Assembly: GCF_964355755.1 (NCBI RefSeq)
Contig: NC_092675.1
Coordinates: 30,156,912 to 30,220,911 of the forward strand
Direction of reading: 5' to 3'
Length of the DNA: 64,000 bases
DNA from: Antedon mediterranea
Taxonomy: Eukaryota > Echinodermata > Crinoidea > Comatulida > Antedonidae
The notes beneath the pieces are model-generated. The model was not told where the DNA came from. It worked only from the letters and a program-made list of their open reading frames with translations, and did no database searches. This document shows positions 1-11,920 of this stretch, one piece after another. Position numbers and translations under genes: made by a program. Within the stretch, counting starts at the first letter, position 1; each line of letters opens with the position of its first letter.

Positions 1-1413
1 GTCACTTATCTGATCTGATGAAGGATTAGAATGTTGAACCTCTCTATGATGTTCTGACACTTGAGTATAGCCAAGTAAATGGCTGTCATGATGCATTCCA
101 GAACTTGGAGTAGAAAGGTCAGTAGAATTTACTGTATGCATACCTGTACTGTATCCTCTATCTGTCACATTGTTTTCATTAATATAAATTTGGGTGCTTA
201 AAGGTCTGTCATCAGAGCCATACTGCATTGTATTTTTAGATACAGTTGATTCAGCAGGATTCGTATGAAACATGCTTTCTTGATTTGAACTAGGACATTG
301 GATCGCTGTAGGTGCACTCATTCTCCGATGTTCTGTAGAAGATGTCTTGTGAGAATTCTGCTCAGACATTCTCCTTGGATCTGGTCTACTATGTACATGA
401 TCATGCGATGTCATGAAAGGAGCACCGGTATACATGACAGGCAATTTATGGCACTGATGAACTGGATGTGACGATGTCCTTCCCAACATCATCCTACCTG
501 ATTTCATATCCATTATTACAGGATGATGTGGAGTTTCAGTGATTGGAATTTCTCTTCCAGAAGGTATCCTATGAGCACCGGTATTTTGCATACTTCTCCC
601 ATCCAAAAGAGGAGTTTCATCTGTGTTTGGTAACCCTTTTGGAACAGCTGGAACTGTAACTTGAGGACCACTATTGAGCATTATTACACCTCTTTTCACA
701 TCAATGCTTTTTGAGGACTGTTCTGGTGGAGTACCAAGAGGAGTGTGCATGTTTATCATTCCTCTTCCACACACCGGAGGTTGAGAGGTTGCAGTATTCT
801 GCATAGTTCTTCCAGAAATTGGACGAGGAATATGTGGTTGACAATGCTGCCCACTTTGGTAGGAATGATGTCCATGGAAGACGGGACTTTGTAACTTTTG
901 TTGTTGTAGTGGTTGATGTTGCTGCGTGTAAGAATGGGAATGGTTTAAACTTCCTGCAGAGGTAAATTGATTTAGCAGTGTTGGAGCAATATTTAGTCTC
1001 GCTTGATGTTGCTGTATTGGAGGATTATTTGGCAGAGATTGATTTAGTTGCATATGAGGAACACTTGGCATAGACTGATGTAGCTGTACTGGAGGAACAC
1101 TTGGCATAGATTTATTTAGCCGTATTGAAGGATTATTTGGCATAGATTGATTTAGCTGTACTGGATGAACACTTGGCCTAACTTGATGCAGCTGTATTGG
1201 AGGATTATTTGGCATAGGTTGATGTAGCTGTATTGGAGGATTATTTGGCAAAGAATGATTTAGCTGCATATGAGGAACACTTGGCATAGACTGATGTAGC
1301 TGTATTGGAGGATTATTAGGCATAGGTTGATGCAGCTGTACTGGAGGATTATTTGGCATAGATTCATCAAAAAGTACAGATAAATCAGGAACTGAGGGCT
1401 TCATGCTTGCATT
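1..1413 (-). CDS. STIL: STIL large exon 11 with Pro/Gln-rich repeat (partial)
   Basis: This is the last STIL exon in the window, 471 codons, open to base 1. It begins after a clear acceptor (attacag) and reads [18 protein letters not shown], matching the start of the disordered middle of STIL. It then holds about eleven copies of a 12-residue unit of the form [12 protein letters not shown]. The rest is rich in Ser, Pro, His and Gln, typical of a disordered linker. It has no ATG-to-stop form within the window, so an ORF finder would miss it. Confidence 0.88.
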
Positions 1414-4400
1414 CTGTAATTACATAAAACAAAGATGTGGACAATAGTTTTCATCCTTGTTTTACTGCCATGAACATTTGATAAGGTATTTGGGGATAAG
1501 ATAAACTTACCTGATGAAGCAGAGGCTTGGGACTTGGCAGTGGTTTTGGTTCCTCAATTTCACCTGTTGATAATGATCTGGCGGAGGATGATCTGGATAA
1601 AGAAGTCTTTCTAAAAACACATTTATATATATATTTATTTCTATTAAAAATTAAACGAAAAAACCCAAGTAAATGATTTTGACAATATATATATATATTC
1701 CTTCACTTGCACTGATGAAGTGCTAGTGTTGCCCGAAAGCTCTGCTAACTTTTCTGGCTGTTTACTTTATCGTTTTGATTTAGCTTTTCGCTTTTTATTT
1801 TTGTATCTCCATTGAGATCCAGCCACTGATACCCACAGCATTGTCATTTTTTTCAGTAATTTGCCTTTGGATTTATATATTATATATATATATAAACTTT
1901 ATTTATTCACGAGACTGATGTACAGTACAACTTGTTCAATAAACATTATTTGTTTTTACAAACTTGTGATATTACAAAAATATGGTTTATAAAAGAAAAC
2001 TAAAGTAACACTTATTACATCAATTATGACGAAGCTTTAAAGCGGTTGAAATACCTTTGTGGTTTGTACTTGTGCATACATTCCAGGAATGTGGCCTGCT
2101 GTGGTCCATCTTTAGCAGCACTCAGTTCTAGAAGTACTGGTGACTTCTTTGAATTCTATAACAAATTAAATTGCTACTTTTTATTGGAAGATTGCCAAAA
2201 GTTGCATTCGACTATTAGCAGTTGCATAGTACAACGGTAGACTAAGGGTCCCGGCAGCTAACACGAACCAATATCCCAACTCTTTCATTCCAAGAGGTAT
2301 TGGCCTTTTCAAGAGAAGATATGTTCGTTAGTCATATTATTTTGTCTTTATTTAATTCTGTTTTTATATTTATTGAGAGAGAAAGCTATGAACACTGTAA
2401 TTTCCAAATTTATGGATGAATAAAGCGATGTCTATGTCTAAAAGCATGAGAAATTATTATATGTACTTTAAAAAGAAATTGAAGCATGACAATTTAAATG
2501 GCAAGTTTATTTATTTAATCTTACCTTCATGCAGTGTAAATTTTCTTTACATTCATAAAGCAAAAATGAGACATCTTTTTCTAGAGGGCGACACTGATAG
2601 AAAAGTGGTTGTGATGAAGTTGGAGTGTAGAGAATGACAAGAAAGCATCCGGACTCGGAGAGTACTCTAAAAATAGATCAATAACAATGTTTAAACAAAA
2701 ATTACATTGAGTATGTGCTACATGCAAACACTATGAGGAAACATGAAATATGAAAAAAGAAATTCTGTTAATTCTATAACTTTTATGTTATTCATCTCAG
2801 CAAAACTGTCATTTTAATAGGATTTGGAAGTCGGGCAGTATTGATAAAAAACATATAGAAATAGAATAGAGCTCAATATCCTATGAACAGAAGAACTACA
2901 TTGCTAGGCTAAAGAACATTTACAAGATGTCTATGTCATACCTTTGTTGTATACTGTTATTGTGCATAAACCTAAGGCAGGCTGCCCAAGCATGTGGACT
3001 GTACACTGACAACAACCCACTCAGCCACCTAATATAATAATGTATAAATAGTGTATCAAGTCAGTAGAAAACACAGCAAAAACAAAACACACAAGTACAA
3101 TTTGTACAATTTCATTTTATAATATCAAAGATATTGTTTTGATGCATTACATCACAGCTATTTTAGTTCTGAAAAGAGTTTTTGAGTCTCTCAATAACAT
3201 TGGTATGAGTATACACTCTCTCAATATTGGGCACCCTTGGGCTGGTCTAATATGTCTGGTCCTGGTGTCTGTTTTTTTTTAATGGATTTGGGACCTTTTG
3301 GACCTCAAGGAAAGTCTAATTTTGAGAGAACTCACAGGAGTGTTGACTGATAATTAAATAATAAATAAATAATATATACAACTTACAGGCCTATGATTGG
3401 TAGAGTAGCGATCTTGGGATCCGATTCAATCAACAATAACAGCTTCCTGGTTTGATCCATGGTCATGTAACTAACAACAAATAAATATAAATAAGTTTAG
3501 ATTATATTTCAGTTGTGCTGATAATATACATTAATAGTAAAAATCAAAAAACTGGAATTCTACATATTGAAAAAAAAAACCAGAAAGTTTAAAAGAACAG
3601 GATCAGAATTTGTGATTGATAGCTAAAAGTAAGCTTTAAACCATAGCCAGGCACACATGGACTGCCCCCAAAATGTTTGGCTTTCTTAATTACTGAATGC
3701 ATATAGAATAGAAAAGAAAGAATTTGGGAAAAAAAGAAAAATCTGATTCAAGTTTTTGGTAGTTCCTGTTTGTTACTTACCCCATTTTATGTGTTTTCTG
3801 TATTTCGCTCAAACTCAACGGGCCAGACAGATTACGAGCTAGTGCTGTTGGAAGGATTGGCACAGGTGCTACTGCAATCAGTTCAAAGGCATTTTTAACA
3901 GTTACACAGCTTAACGTTATTGCTATGGTGACATGATCGTGATGGTCATAACATGTACAGTGCGCCCTCAATGGGAGTAACATGTCAATTGCAAGTTTCT
4001 CCTTACTGCAAATTAAATGCTCAATCAACTGGAAGAAAAGGTGGTTTAATATAAAAAATAAATCATATGTAAGTAGTCTTTTATAGATGAAATATTTTAG
4101 CCAATGAATAGACAATTTTCGAAAACCAAATAACGATTTATATGTTTACTTTATGGTACTAGTATATTTTCACTATACTGTATTTTCCACATTATCAGTA
4201 AATTTATAAAATTGGTTAATTGAATAAATTTCAATCAAATCCCACCTTTAATTTGCACTTTCAACATTAATTAATTTTGTGCTTTTTACATTTTCTGTTG
4301 ATTGTTCAGTGCTTAGCTATATAAATTACACATTATCATTATTATTTAAAAATCTGCATTACCTTTGCACTGTGAGTTATGTCCTGTTGTGAGTGAGTAG

Positions 4401-6332
4401 GAAAATAGTCTGAGCTATTTTGGGCGATTGTAAGAGGTACAGCAAAGTCACCTGGAAGTAGTGTTGTAGGGACAAAGTCATTTCTACCAGGTAACTTGCT
4501 ACCAGGATCAAACCTATCAATTATCAATGTTATGCCTTCATCATCTGTCGACGAAAATAGAATTAGTGGGAATGCATGTTGACTGGAAGCATTTGACAAG
4601 ATATTGAGATATGAATGAAATCATTTATAATGATGACGATGGTGTGTTGGGATGTTCCCACAGGGCAGGATTCATGGAATGTACTATGTACTACACAGGG
4701 GTGTTTCATAAATTTGTTATATATTTTGTTCTGTAGCTCTCTTCTCGGATAGAATGGGTCAATGTCGGTTTATCCAGGTAAGCTAGGCATGAAGTAGACC
4801 ACTCACACTCATTACAATTACTCCCAAGGAAGATCAAAGTAAATTGACCAAAATGTTGAGAAACTAACAGTTCTTTTCAGAACTAAATATATGTGGTGTA
4901 CTGCAAATTTCATATCAACATATCAAGTACACTACTTTGTACACTACAATGAAAAAAGAGAAGGGAAATCAACAATTAGTTCTTTGTTTTTTAAAATTTT
5001 GTACATAGTTTAGTTTAAGTTTCATTGTAAATACGCCTATTAAAAAACTTTTATTTTACTTACTCTGGACGCAGCTTCATTTAAGAAGTGTGCCACTGTT
5101 TCAAAAGTGTAGCTTCCAAATAAATTGTTATATATAGTATTTGATTTGTTCAATTACATTACCTGAATTGTGTAAACAATGACCGATGAGAAAACAACGA
5201 TACAACTTATTCTTGTTTTGAAGTGCATGTCGGTTAGCCAGCAACACAGCCCTTTCTGTCAGTTGTATTTGTGGATTTCTGAAATCAAAATAATCAGTTT
5301 TTTTCATCTTTTCATGACAATTGTACATCATTTGTTAAAATGAAACACTTGGTCTAGCAAACTTTCGTTTGTGCAAACTCTTGAGTTTTTCACTGTGTTT
5401 GCAAACAAAAGTATGCAAAACTAGGCAAATAGTAAGACATAAATAGTTAGCTACATGCTACTTACCTATGTTGTGCAAAATGTAATGGAATGGTTGAGCT
5501 TTGTGGTGTAGGATTCCTAGGAAAGAAAATTTATAACAACAGTCTATTTTTGTTAAAATTGGACTCAAAAAATTTTGGTAGTTTGGTGAATATTGTTCAT
5601 CCTTCATCGGTATTTATTAAATAACAAGGCCAACAGCCATTAAGTCGCGTGCTACAATGCATAGTGATACCGGACCGACAGACAAACAGACCGACAGACA
5701 GACAGACAGACCGACAGACAGACGGACCGACCGACATAGTGAACTATACTGACCGAAATTACTGAACATGTTTAAAAATGTTGAAATGTTTAAAAACATT
5801 TATATTTTTTTAATTTACACGTGCGTAGCCTGTCACTTTTGACGTGCTCGTATAACGTAATTTCGAGTTGAAAAGTCAAGAAAACAGAAATCGGGCAAAA
5901 AGAGTGCGCAATAACATTTAACGCGCAGTGCGCGCGCAAAAATCTGCGCACTCATGGCAATTTTGTAAACGCTTAAAATTGCCTGAAACGTACTCTTATT
6001 TCATCGAAAATAAATTTTGAAAATTTTAAGCGCGCGTACGCATGCGTTACATGCGCTACGCACGTAATTGTATTGCCATATGATGATTTATGCCCTGAAA
6101 TTTATGAGTACCAAATTTTATTTAATTGTGATTCATGGTTGTTAAGATATGATTACAAACGTGATTTCGTTAAATCGTGCGTAGACCGCGTAATTTTTTA
6201 TTGCGCACCGTGAAAACATAACCACATCGATTCCTGGCCATAAGGAATATTCTGTGAAAAATTGACTTAGCTAGATTAAACTGATATCAAGATAAGGTCA
6301 TAAAGCGATAAAACGCATAGTGATACCGGACC

Positions 6333-6363
<31 letters not shown>

Positions 6364-6572
6364 CGACCGACATAGTGAACTATAGAGTCGCTTCCACGCG
6401 ACTAAAAAGAACATAAAAGATAGAAAACATACTAAAAAAAATGTCTTCAATTTAAGGTAACTTACCACAGATATTTATTAGTAACTGGGAATGTGATATC
6501 CTTTTTAACAAGACCAGTTTTCAACTTGATAACAGGATTATTATTGGCAGACTTTTTTGGAAACATCTTTAA
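1..6572 (-). CDS. STIL: STIL centriolar assembly protein, 5' part (11 coding exons, 3' end outside window)
   Basis: STIL recruits SAS-6 and is activated by PLK4 to start procentriole formation. Exons, in transcript order: 6466-6572 (ATG at 6566), 5466-5516, 5163-5278, 4363-4544, 3781-4028, 3387-3470, 2942-3028, 2525-2666, 2055-2155, 1511-1610, 1-1413. All junctions are GT-AG and phases agree, giving 875 residues with no stop. The start is [10 protein letters not shown]. Stretches that match the conserved STIL N-terminal domain include [91 protein letters not shown] and [20 protein letters not shown]. The order is colinear with vertebrate STIL. The 4363-4544 exon start was set by phase and by the DDEG motif, not by an upstream ATG. 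The later coiled coil and STAN motif would lie left of base 1. A non-coding first exon probably lies above 6572 but could not be placed. Confidence 0.93.
970..1372 (-). repeat. 36-bp coding tandem repeat in STIL exon 11 (about 11 copies)
   Basis: Units alternate between [11 protein letters not shown]-like and [11 protein letters not shown]-like forms. All are multiples of three bases, so the frame is kept. The oldest-looking copies, at the C-terminal side ([12 protein letters not shown]), are the most divergent. Confidence 0.85.
1690..1860 (+). mobile_element. possible Penelope-like element tail with hammerhead-like core (STIL intron 9)
   Basis: The stretch near 1710-1735 reads cactgatgaagtgc, then tagtgttgcccgaaag. 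CTGATGA followed after about 16 bases by CGAAA is the arrangement of the hammerhead ribozyme core. Hammerheads are known in the terminal repeats of Penelope-like elements. The intervening stem II is poorly paired here, so it is probably a decayed copy. A Penelope coding remnant occurs elsewhere in the window (34640-35395). Confidence 0.35.
3210..3352. repeat. dispersed repeat in STIL intron 6, related to 42145-42313
   Basis: Shares phrases such as ctaatatgtc, ggaccttttggacctcaag/gcattttggaactcaag, and aaagtct with a stretch in CWC27 intron 4. The class is unknown. Confidence 0.5.
5635..6408. mobile_element. non-autonomous repeat with GACA/GACC microsatellites in STIL intron 2
   Basis: Begins with ttaagtcgcgtgc and ends with gcttccacgcgactaa, which are near inverted. 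A module 'catagtgataccggaccgacagac...gaccgaccgacatagtgaactata' occurs twice (5658-5752 and 6317-6383), each with an expanded GACA/GACC tract. The middle is CpG-rich (gcgcgc runs), unlike the AT-rich flanks, which suggests an insertion. The final hairpin agtcgc-ttccac-gcgact is followed by AA. Confidence 0.55.
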
Positions 6573-6698
6573 CTAAAAAAAAAGTTTTGAATAGTCAAGA
6601 TAGGCCCAGCCTCCGAGTCCTAGGCTAGATCAATTTATTTTATAACAAGTGATGGCTTATCTTCCTATTATATAGCTAGGCCTTAGGCTAATTAGGTA
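6573..6698. other. STIL 5' flank, no gene seen
   Basis: Holds the acceptor for the exon carrying the STIL start codon (6573-6574) and TAGGCC-rich sequence, the same character as 10800-11110 on the other side of the inserted element. Confidence 0.5.
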
Positions 6699-7496
6699 GT
6701 TTTTTTTAGGGTTATTCCATTATTAAAGTGGGGGTGTGTGGTTATGAATATTGTGTGCAGGTATGTCAATAGAAATGACATTGAGAGCCCTCTTCTGTCA
6801 GTTGACTGGTTCCCGGTCTACCGCCTTGTATTGTAATTGACTTAATCATGATCGAATTCCAACAACTTAAGAATATACAAAATGTTTACATAATTATATA
6901 ACAATGTAGATCTATCTAATAATGTTTTTATTTTTTTGCAGATAAAGGAGGATCATCAATAAAATAAAATGATAAAAATTCCAGGCATTTAATATACGGT
7001 TTACTGATAAAATATAATGTACCAATGAAATAAACCTGGTGTTCTGAAACATATTTTAATAACTTTTGCCGGCCTAGCGCCTTTGTGTATCTAAATCTAT
7101 ATAAATAATTAAGTTAGTACAGTATTAACAAATAAAGGGTTAGGGTTATGTATAATAAAATGATAGAAATGAGGCATTATCTAATAATGTTTTTATTGAT
7201 TTTTTTTTCTGATTTTTATAGTTTTAAAATTCAAGTACCGTTTTTATAGCGTTATGTATCCTGTAAATGCTAACCTAAAAAGGTTATCTGAATGTTTCTT
7301 TTTACGTTATAGAAATGTAATAAAATAACGGTTATAGTGAACCTAAACATTAACCAAACACTAACGTTAGAAAACCACTATGTGTTTGCTGGACTGCCAC
7401 AATGGAACAATAGACCTAGGTATGTTAAACAAAGAAATCACGTCAAAGCAGGGTGGAGACGGAATTTTAAGACAAAGGCGTTCTATACAAATGCAA
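6699..7496 (+). repeat. left inverted arm of the 4.1-kb element
   Basis: Matches 9988-10794 in reverse complement. Identity ends at the inner side where aaatgcaaatc (left) meets aaatgcatatc (right). Confidence 0.8.
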
Positions 7497-7916
7497 ATCA
7501 TTCATGTATACTTTTTACAAATTTTGTTTAGTTTCTTTATTAAAAGATTTTGATATGCTGTTATATATAAATATTCTAATACATAGAATAGCAAAATTAT
7601 CATAATACATAGGATAGCAAAAAATAAACCAAACATAACAACAACAAAATTAAATTGACAATGTATTTTTATTTAGAAATTCATTTCAATAATATAAATA
7701 TTTTTTATTAAATTACATCATTATTTACTTACAATTAATTAATTACTTAACTTACATTACAGTAACTGAATAAATGGTACATAAAATTACTAAATAATTG
7801 CACATAAAATGCAGGTTATAATAAAGACATAAGTATACATATAATGGTACAGGTTATAAATATTTAAATTACGTTTTTTAAATGTAATTATAATAATTAA
7901 TGATGAGAACACTTAC

Positions 7917-8082
7917 GGTTACGAGTAGACATGTACATTGGTACATTACAGTACGAGCAATCCTTGGCAGTTGGATAAAAACCCCTTCGTTGGAAAAAGT
8001 CCAGGTAGTCATCAAATCCATTAAACAAATGTGGTCCTATCTTCGGCAGCATGGTCCTTGGTTTAAATCGCAGTAAAATCAA
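7917..8082 (-). pseudogene. transposase N-terminal exon remnant (Merlin/IS1016-like?)
   Basis: A frame of about 55 codons reads MLPKIGPHLFNG, then FDDYLDFFQRRGFYPTAKDC and CSYCNVPMYMSTRN. It stops exactly at a perfect splice donor (AACC|gtaagt at 7917/7916). The layout, an aromatic/Leu helix, 'RRGFYP', then Cys-x2-Cys followed by PM and basic residues, resembles the N-terminal zinc-binding part of IS1016/Merlin-type transposases. No downstream catalytic exon is seen toward 7500, so the copy appears internally deleted. The family assignment is inference from a short motif. Confidence 0.3.
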
Positions 8083-8579
8083 ATCGAGAACGCAGTAAAA
8101 TATCGGAGTTGTAGACCTATAATATAGTTGAAAGTTTTTCGAAAACTGAGTGATTTGAAGACAACTGATCTTGGTTTATATACATGTGCCATATTTTAGT
8201 TTGTATACATAGCTCCATGTCGGCATGAGTGATATTGTTATATGCTTTATTATGTAATATTGTAAGCTTCAATGAGACACCTTTGTGCAGCAATAAAAAA
8301 AAGTAAAACTATGCTACAGCGGTTTTTGTTTCTTAACCTGATTACATATATTTTATTAATATTTATTCTTCCCAACCATTTTTTTTTAAACTCAAAATTT
8401 GAAACACTACCGTTTAGCTTTTTCATTCAAATTGAAGATTGAATTTAATGAAATTTTATGTACTGTACTGTTTAACAAATCAACATAACGGTACAATAGG
8501 TTATGATTATTTCAAACCAAAATAGCTAGGTTTTTAAGGACTGATTTATCTTTAAAAAACGCCTAGAAATAAAAGAGAG

Positions 8580-8591
8580 AGAGAGAGAGAA
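8580..8591. repeat. short GA microsatellite
   Basis: A run of about six GA units. Confidence 0.8.
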
Positions 8592-8737
8592 TAGCAATTA
8601 CGTGTTGGAATAATACAGTAGTAACGGTACAATATATAATCATTTTGGTAAAGAAAATCAAATACTAGGTTTTTTAAGGTCTGATTAAACCAAAGTGTGA
8701 CGTCGTCTGGAAGCAGGAATTTAATATTCATAATTAG

Positions 8738-9467
8738 GTGATCATTTAGAATAAAATGATCACCTATTGTTATTGTATCAAATCTTTATTGGTTATCCGC
8801 AACGAAGTTGCTGATAACCTCTTGTGATTGTACGAAATCATCATCAACATCAACTTTTTATTTCTCTTCTTTCTTTCTGTATGATTTTTGTGCAACGCTT
8901 TTCTCTGAAACTTGCAAACATAACATTTTGTGAACTATGTTAACATTTTGACATTTGTGTAACGTCGTCAAGCGAAGCTTATATTAGTTCATATAAAAAT
9001 TAAGCCTATTGGATGTTGTGACGTTACCGTATGGCCAGTTAAAAAGTATTTTTTTTCATCGCTTTCGTAAAAGTTATACAATTTTTAAATAGCGCGCACC
9101 GCCCTTCTACGTGCCAAATTTTCTTCCAATTGTTATATTTTATTACTCAATTCATTATCTTTCGATATTGTTATCTTCAAGTTTATTTTGACAACGTCAT
9201 CATACCAAAAAATTAGAACATGATGTGGGTCCCGTAATTTCACCTATGCTACACTGTATATAGATATACACAGTACAGTATATACTGTACATATTGTATA
9301 TGGCATATAATAGGCACAACTCAGCACTATAAGCATATAATAGGATGGCATACATCAACAATTTCCGATTGTATGTTAACGTAGGTGCATGTTTAAAAAA
9401 TATGAATGTCAATAAAATGATAAAAATGATCACCTATAATTCGTCAAAGTGACGAATTAAATTCTAG
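8738..9467 (+). mobile_element. Helitron-like non-autonomous element, copy A (nested)
   Basis: The 3' end has hairpin AATTCGTCA / TGACGAATT (9439-9458) followed by AAATT and CTAG at 9464-9467, then T. A subterminal hairpin plus CTRR before T is the Helitron 3' signature. The body 8985-9180 matches 14640-14850. The left limit is uncertain; aggtgatcattt/aaatgatcacct motifs occur at both ends. Confidence 0.6.
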
Positions 9468-9987
9468 TTACAAGTTGTAGGCCTACTTGGATATCAAACT
9501 GTCTATTTGGTCGTCTTGAGCCTCAAGAGAATAGCAACTATGTATGAGCTGTAATAAACAGTAAGTACAGTATAGAAATCATATATCGACTAGCATTAAA
9601 ATTACAAGTGGGAGTCTGTAGTACAGTGAAAAATTTCATTTCAAAATTTTAGCAAAATTGCTAATCAAACTGATTTAGTCGAGAAACATAGTTTTGTATT
9701 GTATTTTTTGCTACACAATTTTCGAAATGTGTAGCAAGAGGTTGTTTTGTATAGCTTTTTGCTATGCCACACTGGCGAAATTATTCCTTGTAGTAGATAA
9801 AAGAGACGTTCAAAACAGATTAAAAAAGAAAATCATAGTACGGTTATTATTGTACAGTATATTAATTAAACAAGCTGAACATTTTATATAGTGATTTAAT
9901 ACGCAAATAATGTTTCCACATTTTTTTTACTGCAGAGTTTACGTGAATTTCTGTCAGCATTGATCATGTTGTATTCCACCACCAGAT

Positions 9988-10794
9988 ATGCATTTGTATA
10001 GAACGCCTTTGTCTTAAAATTCCGTCTCCACCCTGCTTTGACGTGATTTCTTTGTTTAACATACCTAGGTCTATTGTTCCATTGTGGCAGTCCAGCAAAC
10101 ACATAGTGGTTTTCTAACGTTAGTGTTTGGTTAATGTTTAGGTTCACTATAACCGTTATTTTATTACATTTCTATAACGTAAAAAGAAACATTCAGATAA
10201 CGTTTTTAGGTTAGCATTTACAGGATACATAACGCTATAAAAACGGTATTTGAATTTTAAAACTAAAAAAATCAGAAAAAAAAATCAATAAAAACATTAT
10301 TAGATAATGCCTCATTTCTATCATTTTATTATACATAACCCTAACCCTTTATTTGTTAATACTGTACTAACTTAATTATTTAGATAGATTTAGATACACA
10401 TAGGCGCTAGGCCGGCAAAAGTTATTAAAATAATTATGTTTCAGAACACCAGGTTTATTTCATTGGTACATTATATTTTATCAGTAAACCGTATATTAAA
10501 TGCCTGGAATTTTTATCATTTTATTTTATTGATGATCCTCCTTTATCTGCAAAAAAATAAAAACATTATTAGATAGATCTACATTGTTATATAATTATGT
10601 AAACATTTTGTATATTCTTAAGTTGTTGGAATTCGATCATGATTAAGTCAATTACAAGGCGGTAGACCGGGAACCAGTCAACTGACAGAAGAGGGCTCTC
10701 AATGTCATTTCTATTGACGTACCTGCACACAATATTCATAACCACACACCCCCACTTTAATAATGGAATAACCCTAAAAAAAACTCCGGATCCA
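9988..10794 (-). repeat. right inverted arm of the 4.1-kb element
   Basis: Reverse complement of 6699-7496; see the element entry. Confidence 0.8.
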
Positions 10795-10799
10795 AAACG

Positions 10800-11920
10800 G
10801 CAGTTGATCCAGGCTATTATTACAGCTCACCACTAGGCCTACTGACAAATTATATTAGGCCTGGGCCATGTACCCTCTCAATTAGACACGAGTAAGCCAG
10901 CTAGGCCTAGCCTAGGTAGGGCGCCTCTCTAGATCTCTACTGCTCTAGCCTCTGGCGGCCCAGAGTCTGGCCTAGTAGCCCTAGCTAGCTAATAATAGTA
11001 GGCCTATTTTTATTAGGCTGGGCCTAGCCTACCTAGGCACACAGAGCTTTTCTTCTAGTAGGCCTAGTATAGTAGTAGGTTATTTATTGGTACTACTTAC
11101 AATCAATAATCTGTCTTAGGCCTATATTTTTTGGATCGAAAATCATTTTAAACATCAAACCTCCCGCTCATTTTTTTCTGAACCGACTGTTTTGTTTTTG
11201 GACGCACAAAAACATCCGCCCTCTGTCGTCCAATCACAAAACACACGACACACCGTACACACACAAATGCACGTACCACCTACGTCTCTCCTCCGATGCA
11301 CCACGATATAGTTTGTGAAAAGAACTGTTGATTTGGCGCCAGTGGACCACGGCAATATAACAGAAATAAAGTCACTAAATGTTTATTTACCTCCGCCAAG
11401 GATTACTCAAAAAGTAATTACTTTATCAAAATGAATATACAATTCCATTAAAATTTGGGACCATTTGGGACCATGGTCCCAATTCTGGACCACTTTTTGA
11501 GTATACTTTTCAGACCTGCTAGTGTTAAAAGATAGGACAGAATTTTTCCAAAAGCCGGCGAGCAGTAAACTGAAAATGCATTTTCTTGAGAACTACTTGT
11601 CAAAAAAACTTCATTTTTGTACAAGAGGCAAGAGTTATAATTTGTGATTTGTAATTTTAAAACATAATTCGATTTGATGTGCACGTTTTTTGATGCGAGT
11701 AGTTTAAAAAACCTATTTCTTTTCAAATTCACTCGTTTGATTTTCGCGTTGCTGTTCTATTGTTAGTCAACTGAAGCTATTGTTAATTGAAAGGCTTGTT
11801 ACATAACCATTACACCAATCTCGCATACACATGCTTAGTGAAATCATGGATTAAAGAATATTCTTTAATCCATGTAATGGTGAAATTAGAGGAAATCACA
11901 AACAGCATTAGACACACATT
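10800..11920. other. TAGGCCTA-rich stretch, then sequence without a recognised gene
   Basis: 10800-11110 is dense in overlapping AGGCCTA/CTAGGCC words, like 38930-39340 beside CWC27 exon 1, and may mark the STIL promoter side. 11110-11400 is of more balanced composition and could hold a non-coding first exon of STIL. The short open frames here show no family resemblance. Confidence 0.4.

Larger units (their letters stand above)
6699..10794. mobile_element. 4.1-kb composite element with ~0.8-kb inverted terminal arms
   Basis: Bases ~6699-7496 are repeated in reverse complement at ~9988-10794 at high identity with few indels. Both outer ends read AGTTTTTTTTAGGGTTATTCC when read inwards. Both arms carry the same short open frame (MNLNINQTLTLENHYVFAGL), which is therefore a repeat-derived shadow, not a gene. 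The inner 2.5 kb holds a transposase-like exon (7917-8082) and a nested Helitron-like insertion. It looks like a DNA transposon or fold-back element with long TIRs. No clear target-site duplication was recognised. Confidence 0.75.

Noticed and set aside
4545-4599. Extending STIL exon 4 upstream to an ATG ([12 protein letters not shown])
   Set aside because: The earlier acceptor gives a frame clash with exon 3; the acag at 4545-4548 fits both phase and the family alignment.
5060-5115. Possible STIL micro-exon reading [16 protein letters not shown] on the minus strand
   Set aside because: Its phase does not fit between exons 3 and 4. Joining 5163 directly to 4544 restores [15 protein letters not shown] without it.
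7337-7531. 64-residue frame starting MNLNINQTLTLENHYV, also found on the minus strand at 9896-10147
   Set aside because: It is the two arms of the inverted repeat, not a conserved gene pair.
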